Shown here: one piece after another, positions 27,285 to 35,942 of the stretch
Layout of the letters: the number at the start of each line of letters is the position of its first letter
Numbering within the stretch: position 1 is the stretch's first letter
Source of the DNA: Nocardia kruczakiae NBRC 101016
GTDB taxonomy: Bacteria > Actinomycetota > Actinomycetes > Mycobacteriales > Mycobacteriaceae
Direction of reading: 5' to 3'
Assembly (NCBI RefSeq): GCF_001612965.1
Contig: NZ_BDBL01000029.1
Location: forward strand, 1 to 64,000
DNA: 64,000 bases
Made by a program: the position numbers and the translations under genes
The notes under the pieces: generated by a model
What the model was told of the DNA's origin: nothing
Seen by the model: only the letters and a program-made list of their open reading frames with translations
Database searches by the model: none

Positions 27285-28712
27285 TCACCGTTGCGCTCGC
27301 ACACTGCGAAATGTCGACGCCACGAGCAAGGTCAGCACCGCGATCCCGGCCGCCGCGGCGAAGGCGGTCGTGATACCGGAGACGAGCACGTGCACGGCCG
27401 ATCCGGACGCGGCGCGCACAGCGGTGCCGAATACCGTGACCAGCACCGCCAGCCCCAGCGCGGCACCGGTCTGCTGCAAAGTCTGCAGCGCGCCACCCGC
27501 CGCACCGGCCTCCTCGGGCGCCACATTCGCCATGATGATCACGTTCAGCGGCGAAAAGGCCAGGCCGATACCGCATCCCATCAACACCGTCGCCACCGCG
27601 AGCAGCGGGAAGTAACCGGTATCGGTATCGAGCAGGGTGAGCAGCGCCAGCCCGGCGATCATCGCGGACGTGCCCACCAGCGTCACCGGTTTGGGACCGA
27701 AGCGCGGCAGCAGGCGCGGAATCAGCCGGATCATCGCGAACATCGTCACCGCGGTCGGAAGGAAGGCGAAACCCGTTGCCAGCGCGCTCATTCCCCGCAC
27801 TTCCTGCAGATACTGGGTGAGGAAGAAGAACATCGAGGTACCCGCCATCGGCCCCAGGAACATGTTGGCGTACGCGGCGGCGCGATTGCGGTCGGCGAAC
27901 AGGTGCAGCGGCAGCAGCGGTTGTGCGGCCCGGCGCTCGATCAGCAGGAACGCCACCAGCGCCAGCACGCCGGCCGCCAGCGACACATCGGTCGTCACAT
28001 TGTCCCAGCCGTGCGCCGCGGCGCTGATGAAGCCGTAGACCAGCGCGGCCACCGCACCCGTCGCGGTCACCGCTCCGGGCAGGTCGAGGTGGGCGCGACG
28101 GCGCGGCGCGTCGGGCAGGTACCGCGCCGCCAGCAGCGCCACGGCCAGTCCGAACGGCACGTTGATGAACAGCACCGAGCGCCAGCTCAGCCACTGGGTC
28201 AGCAGTCCGCCCAGGATCAGCCCGATCGCGAATCCCGCACTGGACATTCCGGAGAACAGCGCGAGCACCCGGACCCGCATCTTCGGATCGGCGAAGGTCG
28301 TGGTCAGCAGGGCGAGGGTGTTCGGACCGGCCATCGCACCGCCGAGGCCCTGCACGATGCGAGCGACGATCAGCCAGGCTGCCGACGGTGCCAGCCCGCC
28401 GCCGAGGGAAGCGAGGGTGAAGAGCACGGTTCCGAGGATGAACATGCGCCGGCGCCCGAACAGATCGCCGGCCCGGCCGCCGAGTAGCAGCAGCCCGCCG
28501 AAGACCAGGGTGTAGGCGTTCATCACCCAGGACAGGCCGGTGGCAGTGAAGTGCAGATCGTGCTGAATGCGCGGCAGCGCCACGTTCATCACGGTGATGT
28601 CGAGCACGATCATCAACTGGCAGGTCAGCAGCGTGGCCAGAACGATGCCGGAGCGCAGCCGCCCGGGCGGTGCGCCGACCTGCGTGGATGAGGAAATCGT
28701 GGAGGTAGTCAA
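27285..28712 (-). CDS. MFS drug efflux transporter, DHA2 (EmrB/QacA) type
   Basis: Proton-driven exporter, 475 residues with 12-14 predicted helices. Motif A is GRAGDLFGRRR, the N-terminal motif LDITVMNVALP is the DHA2 signature, and motif C is near FAIGLILGGLLT. The substrate is unknown. The start appears to be TTG at 28712, preceded by GGAG; no ATG or GTG suits. It is divergent from a TetR gene with three operator copies between them, so it is very probably repressed by that regulator and induced by its ligand. Confidence 0.92.
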   Translation of the reverse strand: MTTSTISSSTQVGAPPGRLRSGIVLATLLTCQLMIVLDITVMNVALPRIQHDLHFTATGLSWVMNAYTLVFGGLLLLGGRAGDLFGRRRMFILGTVLFTLASLGGGLAPSAAWLIVARIVQGLGGAMAGPNTLALLTTTFADPKMRVRVLALFSGMSSAGFAIGLILGGLLTQWLSWRSVLFINVPFGLAVALLAARYLPDAPRRRAHLDLPGAVTATGAVAALVYGFISAAAHGWDNVTTDVSLAAGVLALVAFLLIERRAAQPLLPLHLFADRNRAAAYANMFLGPMAGTSMFFFLTQYLQEVRGMSALATGFAFLPTAVTMFAMIRLIPRLLPRFGPKPVTLVGTSAMIAGLALLTLLDTDTGYFPLLAVATVLMGCGIGLAFSPLNVIIMANVAPEEAGAAGGALQTLQQTGAALGLAVLVTVFGTAVRAASGSAVHVLVSGITTAFAAAAGIAVLTLLVASTFRSVRAQR

Positions 28713-28736
28713 GGGGGCTCCATCGGATGCGGAACT

Positions 28737-28820
28737 AAACGGAGAATGTCTCCGTTTCCAATGGAGATAGCATATGGAGAAGTTCTCCGGTTACGCAAGA
28801 CTAAGCGGAGAGTTCATCCG
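28737..28820. promoter_or_regulatory. Three TetR operators between MFS pump and regulator
   Basis: Three copies of CGGAGA-N3-TCTCCG: site 1 at 28737-28757 (perfect 9-base arms AAACGGAGA/TCTCCGTTT), site 2 at 28775-28789 (TGGAGA/TCTCCG), site 3 at 28806-28820 (CGGAGA/CATCCG, imperfect). Centres are 35 and 31 bases apart. Site 1 sits just before the pump start and site 3 just before the regulator's ribosome site, which fits repression of both genes. Confidence 0.85.
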
Positions 28821-28837
28821 TTTCCACTGGAGGAATC

Positions 28838-29431
28838 GTGAGCGCACCGTCGACACAGGGGTCCGGGCGCGCGGCGCCGCCGCGTCCGATGCGCGCGGAT
28901 GCGCGGCGCAACTACGAGCGCATACTCGAGTGCGCGCGGGAGGCGTTCGCCGAACACGGCCCGGAGGCGCCCCTGGACGAGGTGGCGCGCCGAGCCGCGG
29001 TGGGTCCGGGCACCCTCTATCGCCACTTTCCCAATCGGGACGCGCTCATCGAGGCGGTCTATCGATCGAGCATCGAGGCATTGGCCGAACTCGCCGCCGA
29101 GCTGACCGAAACCCTCTCCCCCCTCGACGCTCTGGAGCAGTGGTTCCGCGCCCAGGTGCGGTTCGTGATGGACAAACGCAGTCTGGCGGTGACCCTCAAG
29201 GCGGCCATCGACCGCGGATCGCAGACCTTCACGCTGTGTTCGAATCTGATCACCGACGCCGCGACGGCGGTCCTGCAACCCGCCCAGGACGCCGGACTGG
29301 TCCGTCCGGAGATCGAACCGCGCGATCTGTTGCGCCTGGGCCACGGCATCGGCGTCGCGTGCGAAACCTCACCCGATGCGGCAGAACGGCTGATCACGGT
29401 CACCCTCGCCGGACTGCGCAGCACCGGCTGA
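28838..29431 (+). CDS. TetR-family repressor of the divergent MFS pump
   Basis: 197 residues. An N-terminal helix-turn-helix (about residues 25-70: RNYERILECAREAFAEHG, then TLYRHFPNRDALIEAVYRS) is followed by a variable ligand domain. The GTG start has GGAGG at 5 bases. Three matching inverted repeats in the 125-base divergent spacer make autoregulation and control of the pump likely. The ligand is unknown. Confidence 0.92.
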   Translation: MSAPSTQGSGRAAPPRPMRADARRNYERILECAREAFAEHGPEAPLDEVARRAAVGPGTLYRHFPNRDALIEAVYRSSIEALAELAAELTETLSPLDALEQWFRAQVRFVMDKRSLAVTLKAAIDRGSQTFTLCSNLITDAATAVLQPAQDAGLVRPEIEPRDLLRLGHGIGVACETSPDAAERLITVTLAGLRSTG

Positions 29432-29512
29432 GCCGATATTCGATTGCCCGCCGGGACCGGCGGCCGTAGCCTCGCTCCGTTTTCCGTTCATCCATTCGGA
29501 AGGAGTGAACAC

Positions 29513-30001
29513 GTGCAACCACTGACCGAACGCGAGATCCGCTCGTCGTTCGTCAACTGTTCCAAGGGCGATGCCAAACGCATGCCGGTCCCCCGGGATC
29601 TGGACACACAACCCTGGGAGGACCTGGACTTCTTCGGCTGGAACGACCGGTCGATGCCGGGCCGCGCGTATCTGGTGACCCCGCAGGACGATCGGCTGGT
29701 CGGCGTGGCCTTGCGCTACGAGACGGGCGGATCCGGCCGGGCCCAGCTCTGCTCGATCTGCCTGACCACGCACACCGGTACCGGGGTGTCGCTGCTCACC
29801 GCGCACAAGGTCGGCGAATCGGGGCGGCGCGGTAACTCGATCGGCATCTACATGTGCACCGATCTGGCCTGTTCGCTGTACGCGCGCAACAAGAAGCGCC
29901 CGGCGCTGGGCAACCGCTACCGCGAGGATCTGACCGACGAGGAGAAGGCCGAACGGGTGCGCACCAACCTGCGCGCATTCGTCGAGCGCCTCTACAGCTG
30001 A
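29513..30001 (+). CDS. FBP-type treble-clef zinc-finger protein
   Basis: 162 residues, resembling the C-terminal zinc-finger domain of FusB-type EF-G-binding proteins. Zinc ligands are probably the Cys pair in LCSICLTTH and the Cys pair in MCTDLACSLYARN; FGWNDRSMPGRAYLV-type residues precede them. FusB proteins free EF-G from the ribosome and give fusidic acid resistance in staphylococci; actinobacterial members are uncharacterised as far as I know, so that function is not assigned. GTG 29513 has AAGGAG at 8 bases. Convergent with the TetR gene at 30153. Confidence 0.78.
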   Translation: MQPLTEREIRSSFVNCSKGDAKRMPVPRDLDTQPWEDLDFFGWNDRSMPGRAYLVTPQDDRLVGVALRYETGGSGRAQLCSICLTTHTGTGVSLLTAHKVGESGRRGNSIGIYMCTDLACSLYARNKKRPALGNRYREDLTDEEKAERVRTNLRAFVERLYS

Positions 30002-30080
30002 CCGAACAGGACAGCGTCCACCCGATCGAACGGAGGTAGATGCCGTGCGCCGACACTCGAGGACCGCACCGCAGCCCTGA

Positions 30081-30118
30081 TGCCCCGAGCCCGCACTGCC
30101 GGACTCGGGGCATTGTCA
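30081..30118. terminator. Bidirectional terminator between convergent genes
   Basis: Arms TGCCCCGAG (30081-30089) and CTCGGGGCA (30104-30112), extending inward with one mismatch, followed on the plus strand by TTGTCAT. It separates the zinc-finger gene from the convergent TetR gene. Confidence 0.8.
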
Positions 30119-30152
30119 TATCCGTTCCCGGCCCATCGCACCGGGACCCATC

Positions 30153-30728
30153 TCATCTCGGCACCGACACCAGATACCGCTGCACCGTCGCGCCGATCTC
30201 CGCGACTATCTCCTCGGCCGTCAACGCCACCACCGGCGGCAGGCGCAAAACATAGCGGCACACCGCCAGTCCCAGAATCTGCGTGACCACCAATCCGGCT
30301 CGCCGCGGCGCGTCCGCGGGATCGCCGACGCGGGTCACCATCGGCATCAGCTGTTCGGCGAAGACGCGTTGAAACCGTTGCGCCACAGTCTCGTCCGACA
30401 CCGAAGAACGCAACAGGGTCAGCAGCAGTTCGTTACCCGGTGGCGTCTCCCACAGTTCCAGGAAGCGCCGGGCGACCGTCGCACCCAGCTCGTCCTCGGC
30501 CACCGCGGCCAGATCCGGCAGGGCGAGATCGACATCGAGCGCCGCGTCGAACAGGCCGTCCTTGTTGCCGTAGTACCGCATCACCATCGACGGATCGATG
30601 CCGGCGTCGGCGGCGATCGCCCGAATGGTCGCTTTGGCGTATCCCTCGCGGGCGAAATGCCGGCGAGCCGCCTCCAGAATCGCCGCGCGAGTGGCGTCCG
30701 AGCGGCGCGGCACAGTGTCTTCACTCAT
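30153..30728 (-). CDS. TetR-family regulator of the divergent monooxygenase
   Basis: 191 residues. N-terminal helix-turn-helix with TIRAIAADAGIDPSMVMRYYGNKDGLFDAAL (about residues 36-66), then a TetR_C-type domain. The ATG start faces the FAD monooxygenase gene across 106 bases with three palindromes, so it probably controls that gene and itself. The ligand may be an aromatic substrate of the monooxygenase; that is inference. Confidence 0.9.
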   Translation of the reverse strand: MSEDTVPRRSDATRAAILEAARRHFAREGYAKATIRAIAADAGIDPSMVMRYYGNKDGLFDAALDVDLALPDLAAVAEDELGATVARRFLELWETPPGNELLLTLLRSSVSDETVAQRFQRVFAEQLMPMVTRVGDPADAPRRAGLVVTQILGLAVCRYVLRLPPVVALTAEEIVAEIGATVQRYLVSVPR

Positions 30729-30744
30729 GCCTACAACCGTAGGC

Positions 30745-30816
30745 CAACAGCTGTTGACTTTCCATCCCGGGCCGCCTTATTCTTATGTCAACAGCCGTTG
30801 GCCAACATTTGTTGGC
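30745..30816. promoter_or_regulatory. Three palindromic operators, TetR/monooxygenase spacer
   Basis: CAACAGCTGTTG (30745-30756, perfect), CAACAGCCGTTG (30789-30800, one mismatch) and GCCAACATTTGTTGGC (30801-30816, perfect 6-base arms). All share CAAC...GTTG half-sites. The second and third abut. The first lies 17 bases from the TetR start, the third 19 bases before the monooxygenase start. Confidence 0.85.
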
Positions 30817-30834
30817 AAACCTCAGGGAGTAGTC

Positions 30835-32004
30835 ATGAGCAGCACCGTTCCCGCCACCGCCGCGATCGTCATCGTCGGCGCCGGACCCGCCGGACTGACC
30901 GCCGCGATCGCACTCGCCGATGCCGGTGCCGACGTGGTTCTGCTGGATCGACTCGCCGCCGGGGCGAACACGTCCCGCGCCGCGGTCGTCCATGCCCGGA
31001 CGCTGGAGGTCCTCGACGAACTGGGCATCGCCACGACTTTGCACGACCTCGGACTCGAGGTGCCGCGCTTCGTCATGTACGAAGGCGCCGATCGGCTGAC
31101 CACCATCGGCTTCTCCGAACTGCCGACACCGTTTCCCTTCACGCTGATGATCGGCCAGGAGACGACCGAGGCCGTCCTGCTCGACCGGCTGCACCGGGCG
31201 GGCGGAACGGTCGTGCGCCCCGTGGAGGTCACCGAGGTGATACCGGGCGAGGACTTCGTCACCGTCGAATTCACCGATGCCACAGGGCAATCCGGATCGA
31301 TCCGCGCCGAGTACGTGATCGGCGCGGACGGGATGCACAGCCAAGTCCGCGAGGCGGCGGGAATCGGCTTCACCGGCGCCACCTATCCGGAATCGTTCGT
31401 CCTGGCCGATGTGCGGATGGACTGGCCCGCCTCGCGCGACGAGGTATCGCTGCACGTCTCGCCGGAGGGCATCGTGGTGGTCGCGCCCTTGCCGGATACC
31501 GAGCACGATCGTTTCCGCATCGTCGCCACCGTCGCCGAGGCACCCGAACATCCCACCCGCGCGCAGGTCCAAGCACTGCTGGATGCCCGCTGCCCCGGCG
31601 CCACGGTGCGAGAGGTGCTGTGGAGCTCACGTTTTCGCGTGCACCACCGAGTGGCCGACCGCTATCGCGCCGGGCGGATCCTGCTGGCCGGGGATGCCGC
31701 ACATGTGCACAGCCCGGCCGGTGGGCAGGGAATGAACACCGGGATCCAGGATGCGGCCCTGCTGGGCACGCTGCTGGCCCGGGTCCTGGGCGGCGAACCC
31801 GACGCGCTGCTCGACGACTACGAGCGCACCCGCCGCCCGGTCGCGCTGGACGTGGTGGCCTTCACCGATCGCATGACCCGGATGGCGACGCTGCGCCCGC
31901 GACCGGCCCGCGTGCTGCGCAACACCGCGATCCGCCTCGTCACCCGCATCCCGGCGGTACGCACGGCGCTGGCCTACCGGCTCGCCGAACTCGCCAACCG
32001 ATGA
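30835..32004 (+). CDS. FAD-dependent aromatic monooxygenase (PHBH fold)
   Basis: 389 residues. FAD-binding GAGPAGL lies in the N-terminal Rossmann strand (about residues 15-21), the NAD(P)H/FAD 'DG' motif is GADGMHSQVR, and the 'GD' motif is LLAGDAAHVHSPAGGQGMN. This places it in the UbiH/RdmE-like hydroxylases acting on phenolic or polyketide rings. The usual C-terminal thioredoxin-like domain of larger phenol hydroxylases is absent. The ATG has GGGAG upstream. No other biosynthetic or catabolic gene adjoins, so a detoxification role (for example of an aromatic antibiotic) is possible; substrate unknown. Confidence 0.9.
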   Translation: MSSTVPATAAIVIVGAGPAGLTAAIALADAGADVVLLDRLAAGANTSRAAVVHARTLEVLDELGIATTLHDLGLEVPRFVMYEGADRLTTIGFSELPTPFPFTLMIGQETTEAVLLDRLHRAGGTVVRPVEVTEVIPGEDFVTVEFTDATGQSGSIRAEYVIGADGMHSQVREAAGIGFTGATYPESFVLADVRMDWPASRDEVSLHVSPEGIVVVAPLPDTEHDRFRIVATVAEAPEHPTRAQVQALLDARCPGATVREVLWSSRFRVHHRVADRYRAGRILLAGDAAHVHSPAGGQGMNTGIQDAALLGTLLARVLGGEPDALLDDYERTRRPVALDVVAFTDRMTRMATLRPRPARVLRNTAIRLVTRIPAVRTALAYRLAELANR

Positions 32005-32011
32005 AAAACGC

Positions 32012-32422
32012 TCAGGCGCAGGCCAGTCCGAACTCCGCGGTCGCGGTCCGGCCGGTCACCACATCGACCTGCTGGGCGGGGTCGGTGGCCAGCCGGCATC
32101 CCATCGGCACCGACGTCACCTGAACCTGATAGCAGTCGGCGGCCACATCCTGGTGGGCCTTGCCGTCGCGGCCGGTGGTCAGGGTGGCCAGCACCGATCC
32201 GGCCTGACAGGTGGTGATGCCCGCGGCGAGTCCGGCGGCGGCGTATTTCTCGGGACCGTGGGTGGCCACCACCTCGATCGTGCCGTTGGTGCCGTGGTCG
32301 GCAGCCGCGGGCGCGGACGCGGGCGCCGATGTCTTCGCCGGTGCGCGGTCGGCCTCGGCGGAGCAGGCGAGCGCGGGTAGTACGGCGGCACACAGCGTCA
32401 TCGCGAACAGTATGCGGCGCAC
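32012..32422 (-). CDS. Exported protein, probable lipoprotein
   Basis: About 136 residues with a signal peptide (RRILFAMTLCAAVLPALACS) that ends in an imperfect lipobox, Ala-Leu-Ala-Cys. An Ala/Pro/Ser-rich linker is followed by a small beta-rich domain (GTIEVVATHG..., ATLTTGRDGKAHQDV, YQVQVTSVP), which looks like a transthyretin/Ig-like fold, with two internal Cys that could form a disulfide. Function unknown. GTG 32422 has GAGAGGAGA at 6 bases. Convergent with the monooxygenase gene, 7 bases apart. Confidence 0.75.
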   Translation of the reverse strand: MRRILFAMTLCAAVLPALACSAEADRAPAKTSAPASAPAAADHGTNGTIEVVATHGPEKYAAAGLAAGITTCQAGSVLATLTTGRDGKAHQDVAADCYQVQVTSVPMGCRLATDPAQQVDVVTGRTATAEFGLACA

Positions 32423-32617
32423 CTGGTCTCCTCTCACCGGACGGATATCGCTCTCACTGTAGGCGACCGAGCCCTCCGGACCGGCACACGCTCGCGGCGA
32501 TCCGGCCCGGCGATTCGGTCCCGGTGAGCGGGACCGGGTTCGGCGAATCGCGAGTGCCGCACGGTAGACGGAATTACCGTCGTCGCTGCCGAACGCAGTT
32601 CCCCGAAAGGATCCGGC

Positions 32618-33292
32618 ATGAAATTGATGTACGCCCTCTGGGGGCCGGATCTCGCGGACACCCTGCACGCGCCGGAGTTCCACCGGCGGCTGGCCGCCGC
32701 GGGGGCGACCGAACTCCAGGTCAACATCGGCGACGCCGACGTCGCGGCCGCACAACTGCGGGTGAGTACCTACGACGAACCCGTCGCCGCGATCGTCGGC
32801 ATCTGGAGCGAGGGGCAGAACGGGCCGATCACCGATGTGCTCAGCGGCGTCGCCGAGCGGATCAACGGCTGGATCGTGGACGAACGCGAACCGCTCACCA
32901 CCGCGCGGCCCCCGGACGGAACCCGCTACGAGGCGCTGGCCAATATCGCGCTGCTGCGGATTCCGCAGGAGCTGACCCGCGCCGAATGGCTGCGCAATTG
33001 GCAGGACCGGCATACCACCGTGGCCATCGAAACCCAGGCCACCTTCGGTTATGTGCAGAACACCGTGGTCGCGGCGGTCACTCCGGGTCCGCGGGTGGAC
33101 GCGCTGGTCGAAGAACTGTTCCCGATGGACGCGATGACCGACCAGCACGCGTTCTGGGGCAGCGGCGGTGACGACGCGGAGTTGCAGCGCCGCGCCGGTC
33201 GCATGATGGCCAGCGTCGCGACCTTCGGCGCCGACCGCGATCTCGACGTCATTCCGACCAGCAGGTACCGCTACGACCTGACCGCCTCGTAG
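32618..33292 (+). CDS. EthD-like dimeric alpha-beta barrel protein
   Basis: 224 residues, start ATG with GAAAGGA upstream. The sequence suggests two ferredoxin-like repeats (MKLMYALWGPD... and ...RIPQELTRAEWLRNWQDRHTTVAIETQATFGYVQNTV), as in EthD-domain proteins. These occur with cytochrome P450 and other degradation systems, but their chemistry is mostly unknown. No partner gene adjoins. Family assignment is from pattern, moderately sure. Confidence 0.65.
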   Translation: MKLMYALWGPDLADTLHAPEFHRRLAAAGATELQVNIGDADVAAAQLRVSTYDEPVAAIVGIWSEGQNGPITDVLSGVAERINGWIVDEREPLTTARPPDGTRYEALANIALLRIPQELTRAEWLRNWQDRHTTVAIETQATFGYVQNTVVAAVTPGPRVDALVEELFPMDAMTDQHAFWGSGGDDAELQRRAGRMMASVATFGADRDLDVIPTSRYRYDLTAS

Positions 33293-33296
33293 CGGA

Positions 33297-34328
33297 TCAG
33301 AGCAACCCCGCCTCGCGCATCAACGCCTCGACTCGCTCCGGGTCGAGTTCGCTCGGATTCACGCGCGGCGGGTCCAGTGAATCCAGCGGCGGCAGGGCCG
33401 GATCGGCGGGGACACCGACGGCCACCGGATACTCCATGGCCGCACCGCCGCTGAGCAGTCGCTGCCCGGCCGCGGCCGTCACGAATCGCACGAACCGCTG
33501 GGCCTCGGCGGCGTGCCGGCTCGACTTCAGCACGCCCGCGCCGGACAGCGAGAGGTATCCGCCCGGGTCCCCGCCGCGGAAATAGTGCGGCGCCGAGGGC
33601 CCGGTGATCCGCTCGGGCGCGAGCTGGTCGCGGTACCAGTCGGTGGCGAAGACCAGCGCGCCGCCGACCCCGCCCGCGCCGACCGCCTTCAGTGCCGCGA
33701 AGCCGTTGGGCGCGACGGTGGCGTTGTCCTTCACCCCGTGCAGCCACGCGCGCGTGGTGTTCTCGCCGTCGAGGGCCAGCAGCGCGGCCACGATCGCCTG
33801 GAAGTCCGCACCGTGCGAATCGGCGGTCCAGCGGCCGTGCCACCGCGGCTGTTGCAGGTCCAGCAAGCCTGCGGGCAGTTCGGCGGGCGGGATCTTCCCC
33901 GGATGGAAGACGAAAGCCGTCGACCGCGCGGCGATTCCGGTCCACTGCCCCGAACTCGGACGGAACTGTTCGGGCACCTGCGCGAGGGTGGCGGGGTCGA
34001 GGCCGGCGAACAGGCCGGCGCGCTCCATCCGGGCCATCGCCGGTGAATTCTCGGTGAGAACCACATCGGCCGGCGATCGGTCGCCCTCGGCCAGCACCTG
34101 ATCGGCGACTTCGGCGTCGGCGCCGTCGCGTACCGTCACCCGGATTCCGGTCTGCTCGGTGAAGGCGTCGGCCCACTGCCGGGTCAGGCGCTGATCATGC
34201 GCGTTGTAGACCACGATCTCCGGTTCCTCCGAGGACGCCGAACACGCGGTGATCACGGCCGAGGCGGCCAGCGCCACCACACCGAGCACGAGTTTCCACC
34301 GACGTTCGCGCTGCTGCGCCGCTGCCAT
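33297..34328 (-). CDS. Iron(III)-type ABC transporter substrate-binding lipoprotein
   Basis: 343 residues. Signal peptide with lipobox VITAC near residue 29, then EIVVYNAHDQRLTRQWADAF, the typical start of FbpA-like class binding proteins for Fe(III), and the C-terminal region FVRFVTAAAGQRLL. It should sit on the outer face of the membrane and deliver ligand to an ABC permease, but no permease or ATPase gene is nearby, so the partner lies elsewhere. ATG 34328 has GGAAGGA. Its stop is only 4 bases from the convergent EthD-like gene. Confidence 0.87.
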   Translation of the reverse strand: MAAAQQRERRWKLVLGVVALAASAVITACSASSEEPEIVVYNAHDQRLTRQWADAFTEQTGIRVTVRDGADAEVADQVLAEGDRSPADVVLTENSPAMARMERAGLFAGLDPATLAQVPEQFRPSSGQWTGIAARSTAFVFHPGKIPPAELPAGLLDLQQPRWHGRWTADSHGADFQAIVAALLALDGENTTRAWLHGVKDNATVAPNGFAALKAVGAGGVGGALVFATDWYRDQLAPERITGPSAPHYFRGGDPGGYLSLSGAGVLKSSRHAAEAQRFVRFVTAAAGQRLLSGGAAMEYPVAVGVPADPALPPLDSLDPPRVNPSELDPERVEALMREAGLL

Positions 34329-34470
34329 GGACCGTCCTTCCGATCGGAAATTGCGCCGAGGCGACCGGCTAGCCAACCTACCCGGTGAGTCGGCGGCCCG
34401 ACACGCGGTATGGCGTCGGTCCGGTTAGGGTCGGGCGTGGATCGGTATCGACACCCACGAGGGAGCGACG

Positions 34471-35880
34471 ATGACCTGTTGCGGGCCGAATCGCCGCCGC
34501 CTGCTCGCGGGCCTGGCCGCCGCGGCCGCCGTACCGCTCGCAGTCCCGAGTTCAGCTCGGGCACAGGCGAATTCACTGCGCGCGACGGATCTGGAGGTGG
34601 TCACGCTCACCGACACGTCGGCGATCATCACCTGGACGACACTCGCCGCCGATGCGTCGGGAGCCCCCGTCCCGGTCGAGGCCGGCACCGAGATCCGCTT
34701 GGCCCCTGCGGATTCCGCCGGGCCCGCCCGGACGGTCCCCCTGGCCGGGGCCGATCGGACGCCGTATCACTACGCCCAGATCGAGGGCCTGGAGCCGGGC
34801 CGGCGATATCGATTCGAGGCGTGGTCGGACGGGGTGCGGGCGGTACCGGCCCCGGAGCTGGTCACTCATCTGCCCGGCGCACCCGAAAGCAGCGGTGAAT
34901 TCACCACTCTCGTCGCTCCCCCGGGCCGGCTGCTGCGCACCCTCGCGCTCTGCAACGACGTGCACATCGGTGAGGAGACCAGCGGCATCATCGCCGCCGG
35001 GCTGCCGCCGGGCGTGCGACAGGAACCGGGACTGCCGCCGTACCCCGAGGTGATGCTGGCGGCATTGCTCGACGATCTGCGCCGTCCTGATCGCGGCGCC
35101 GACCATCTGATCCTGGCCGGTGATCTGACCGCGGAAGCCACCCCCGAGCAGACCCGGACGGTGCGAAATCGGCTGGACGCCTGGGGAATCGAGGGGCGGG
35201 ACTGGTTCGCCGCACGCGGCAATCACGACCGTCCCCATACCGGCGCCGACTACGCCGGCTGTCCGGCGGTGACGGCCGGCCACTACGACTGCTGGGGCGA
35301 ATCCTTCCTGCCCCCGGCACAATCGAGCGAACATCGACTCGGCGGGCTGCGGCTGATCGGACTCGACACCACCGAACTCGACGGCTCCGGGGGCAGTATC
35401 GGTCCCGAGCAATTCGATCGCCTGCGCGAGTCGCTGCGTCGCGATCCCGATCGGCCGACGGTCGTCTTCGGGCATCATCCGGTCACCGCGGAATCGGGGC
35501 TGACCAATCTCGCCGGGCCGAATTTCGTGCTGAATCGATCGGACGCGCTGACCCTGCAGCAGCTGTATCAGTCGACGCCGGGGGTGTTCTTCCACCATGC
35601 GGGCCATACCCACCGCAATCGCCGCACCCGGCCAGACATCCCGCTCCGGGTGGAATTCCTGGAAGTGGGCGCGGTGAAGGAGTATCCGGGCGGCTACACC
35701 CTGCTGCGCCTCTACGAGGGCGGTTACATGGTCAATTTCTACAAAACCCGCACCCCGGACGCGCGGCGGTGGAGCACCCGAAGCCGGGCCGAATATCTGG
35801 GACTGATGCCCGAGTACACGCTGGGAAGCACCGCCGATCGCAACCACGTTGTCCTCGGTGACCTTTCGGGACTGTCCTGA
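34471..35880 (+). CDS. Tat-exported calcineurin-like phosphoesterase
   Basis: 469 residues. The N-terminus NRRRLLAGLAAAAAVPLAV is a Tat-type signal (twin Arg, then a weakly hydrophobic Ala-rich core, cleavage near SARA). A fibronectin/PAP-N-like domain spans about residues 37-148. The catalytic domain has all metallophosphoesterase blocks: DVHIG (163-167), GDLT (217-220), GNHD (250-253), GHHP and GHTH. Substrate is unknown; folded export with two bound metals is expected. The gene stands alone, 62 bases before a MarR gene. Confidence 0.9.
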   Translation: MTCCGPNRRRLLAGLAAAAAVPLAVPSSARAQANSLRATDLEVVTLTDTSAIITWTTLAADASGAPVPVEAGTEIRLAPADSAGPARTVPLAGADRTPYHYAQIEGLEPGRRYRFEAWSDGVRAVPAPELVTHLPGAPESSGEFTTLVAPPGRLLRTLALCNDVHIGEETSGIIAAGLPPGVRQEPGLPPYPEVMLAALLDDLRRPDRGADHLILAGDLTAEATPEQTRTVRNRLDAWGIEGRDWFAARGNHDRPHTGADYAGCPAVTAGHYDCWGESFLPPAQSSEHRLGGLRLIGLDTTELDGSGGSIGPEQFDRLRESLRRDPDRPTVVFGHHPVTAESGLTNLAGPNFVLNRSDALTLQQLYQSTPGVFFHHAGHTHRNRRTRPDIPLRVEFLEVGAVKEYPGGYTLLRLYEGGYMVNFYKTRTPDARRWSTRSRAEYLGLMPEYTLGSTADRNHVVLGDLSGLS

Positions 35881-35942
35881 ATCACCGATCCGGCGACTCC
35901 GGACCGCAGCGTGGGAGCGGGCGGGCAAATACACTCGGCGGT

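Noticed and set aside
26520..28487. Plus-strand frame of more than 600 codons opposite the UppP-like and MFS genes
   Set aside because: Gln/Arg/His-rich translation typical of a shadow frame; the minus-strand genes have clear membrane-protein families.
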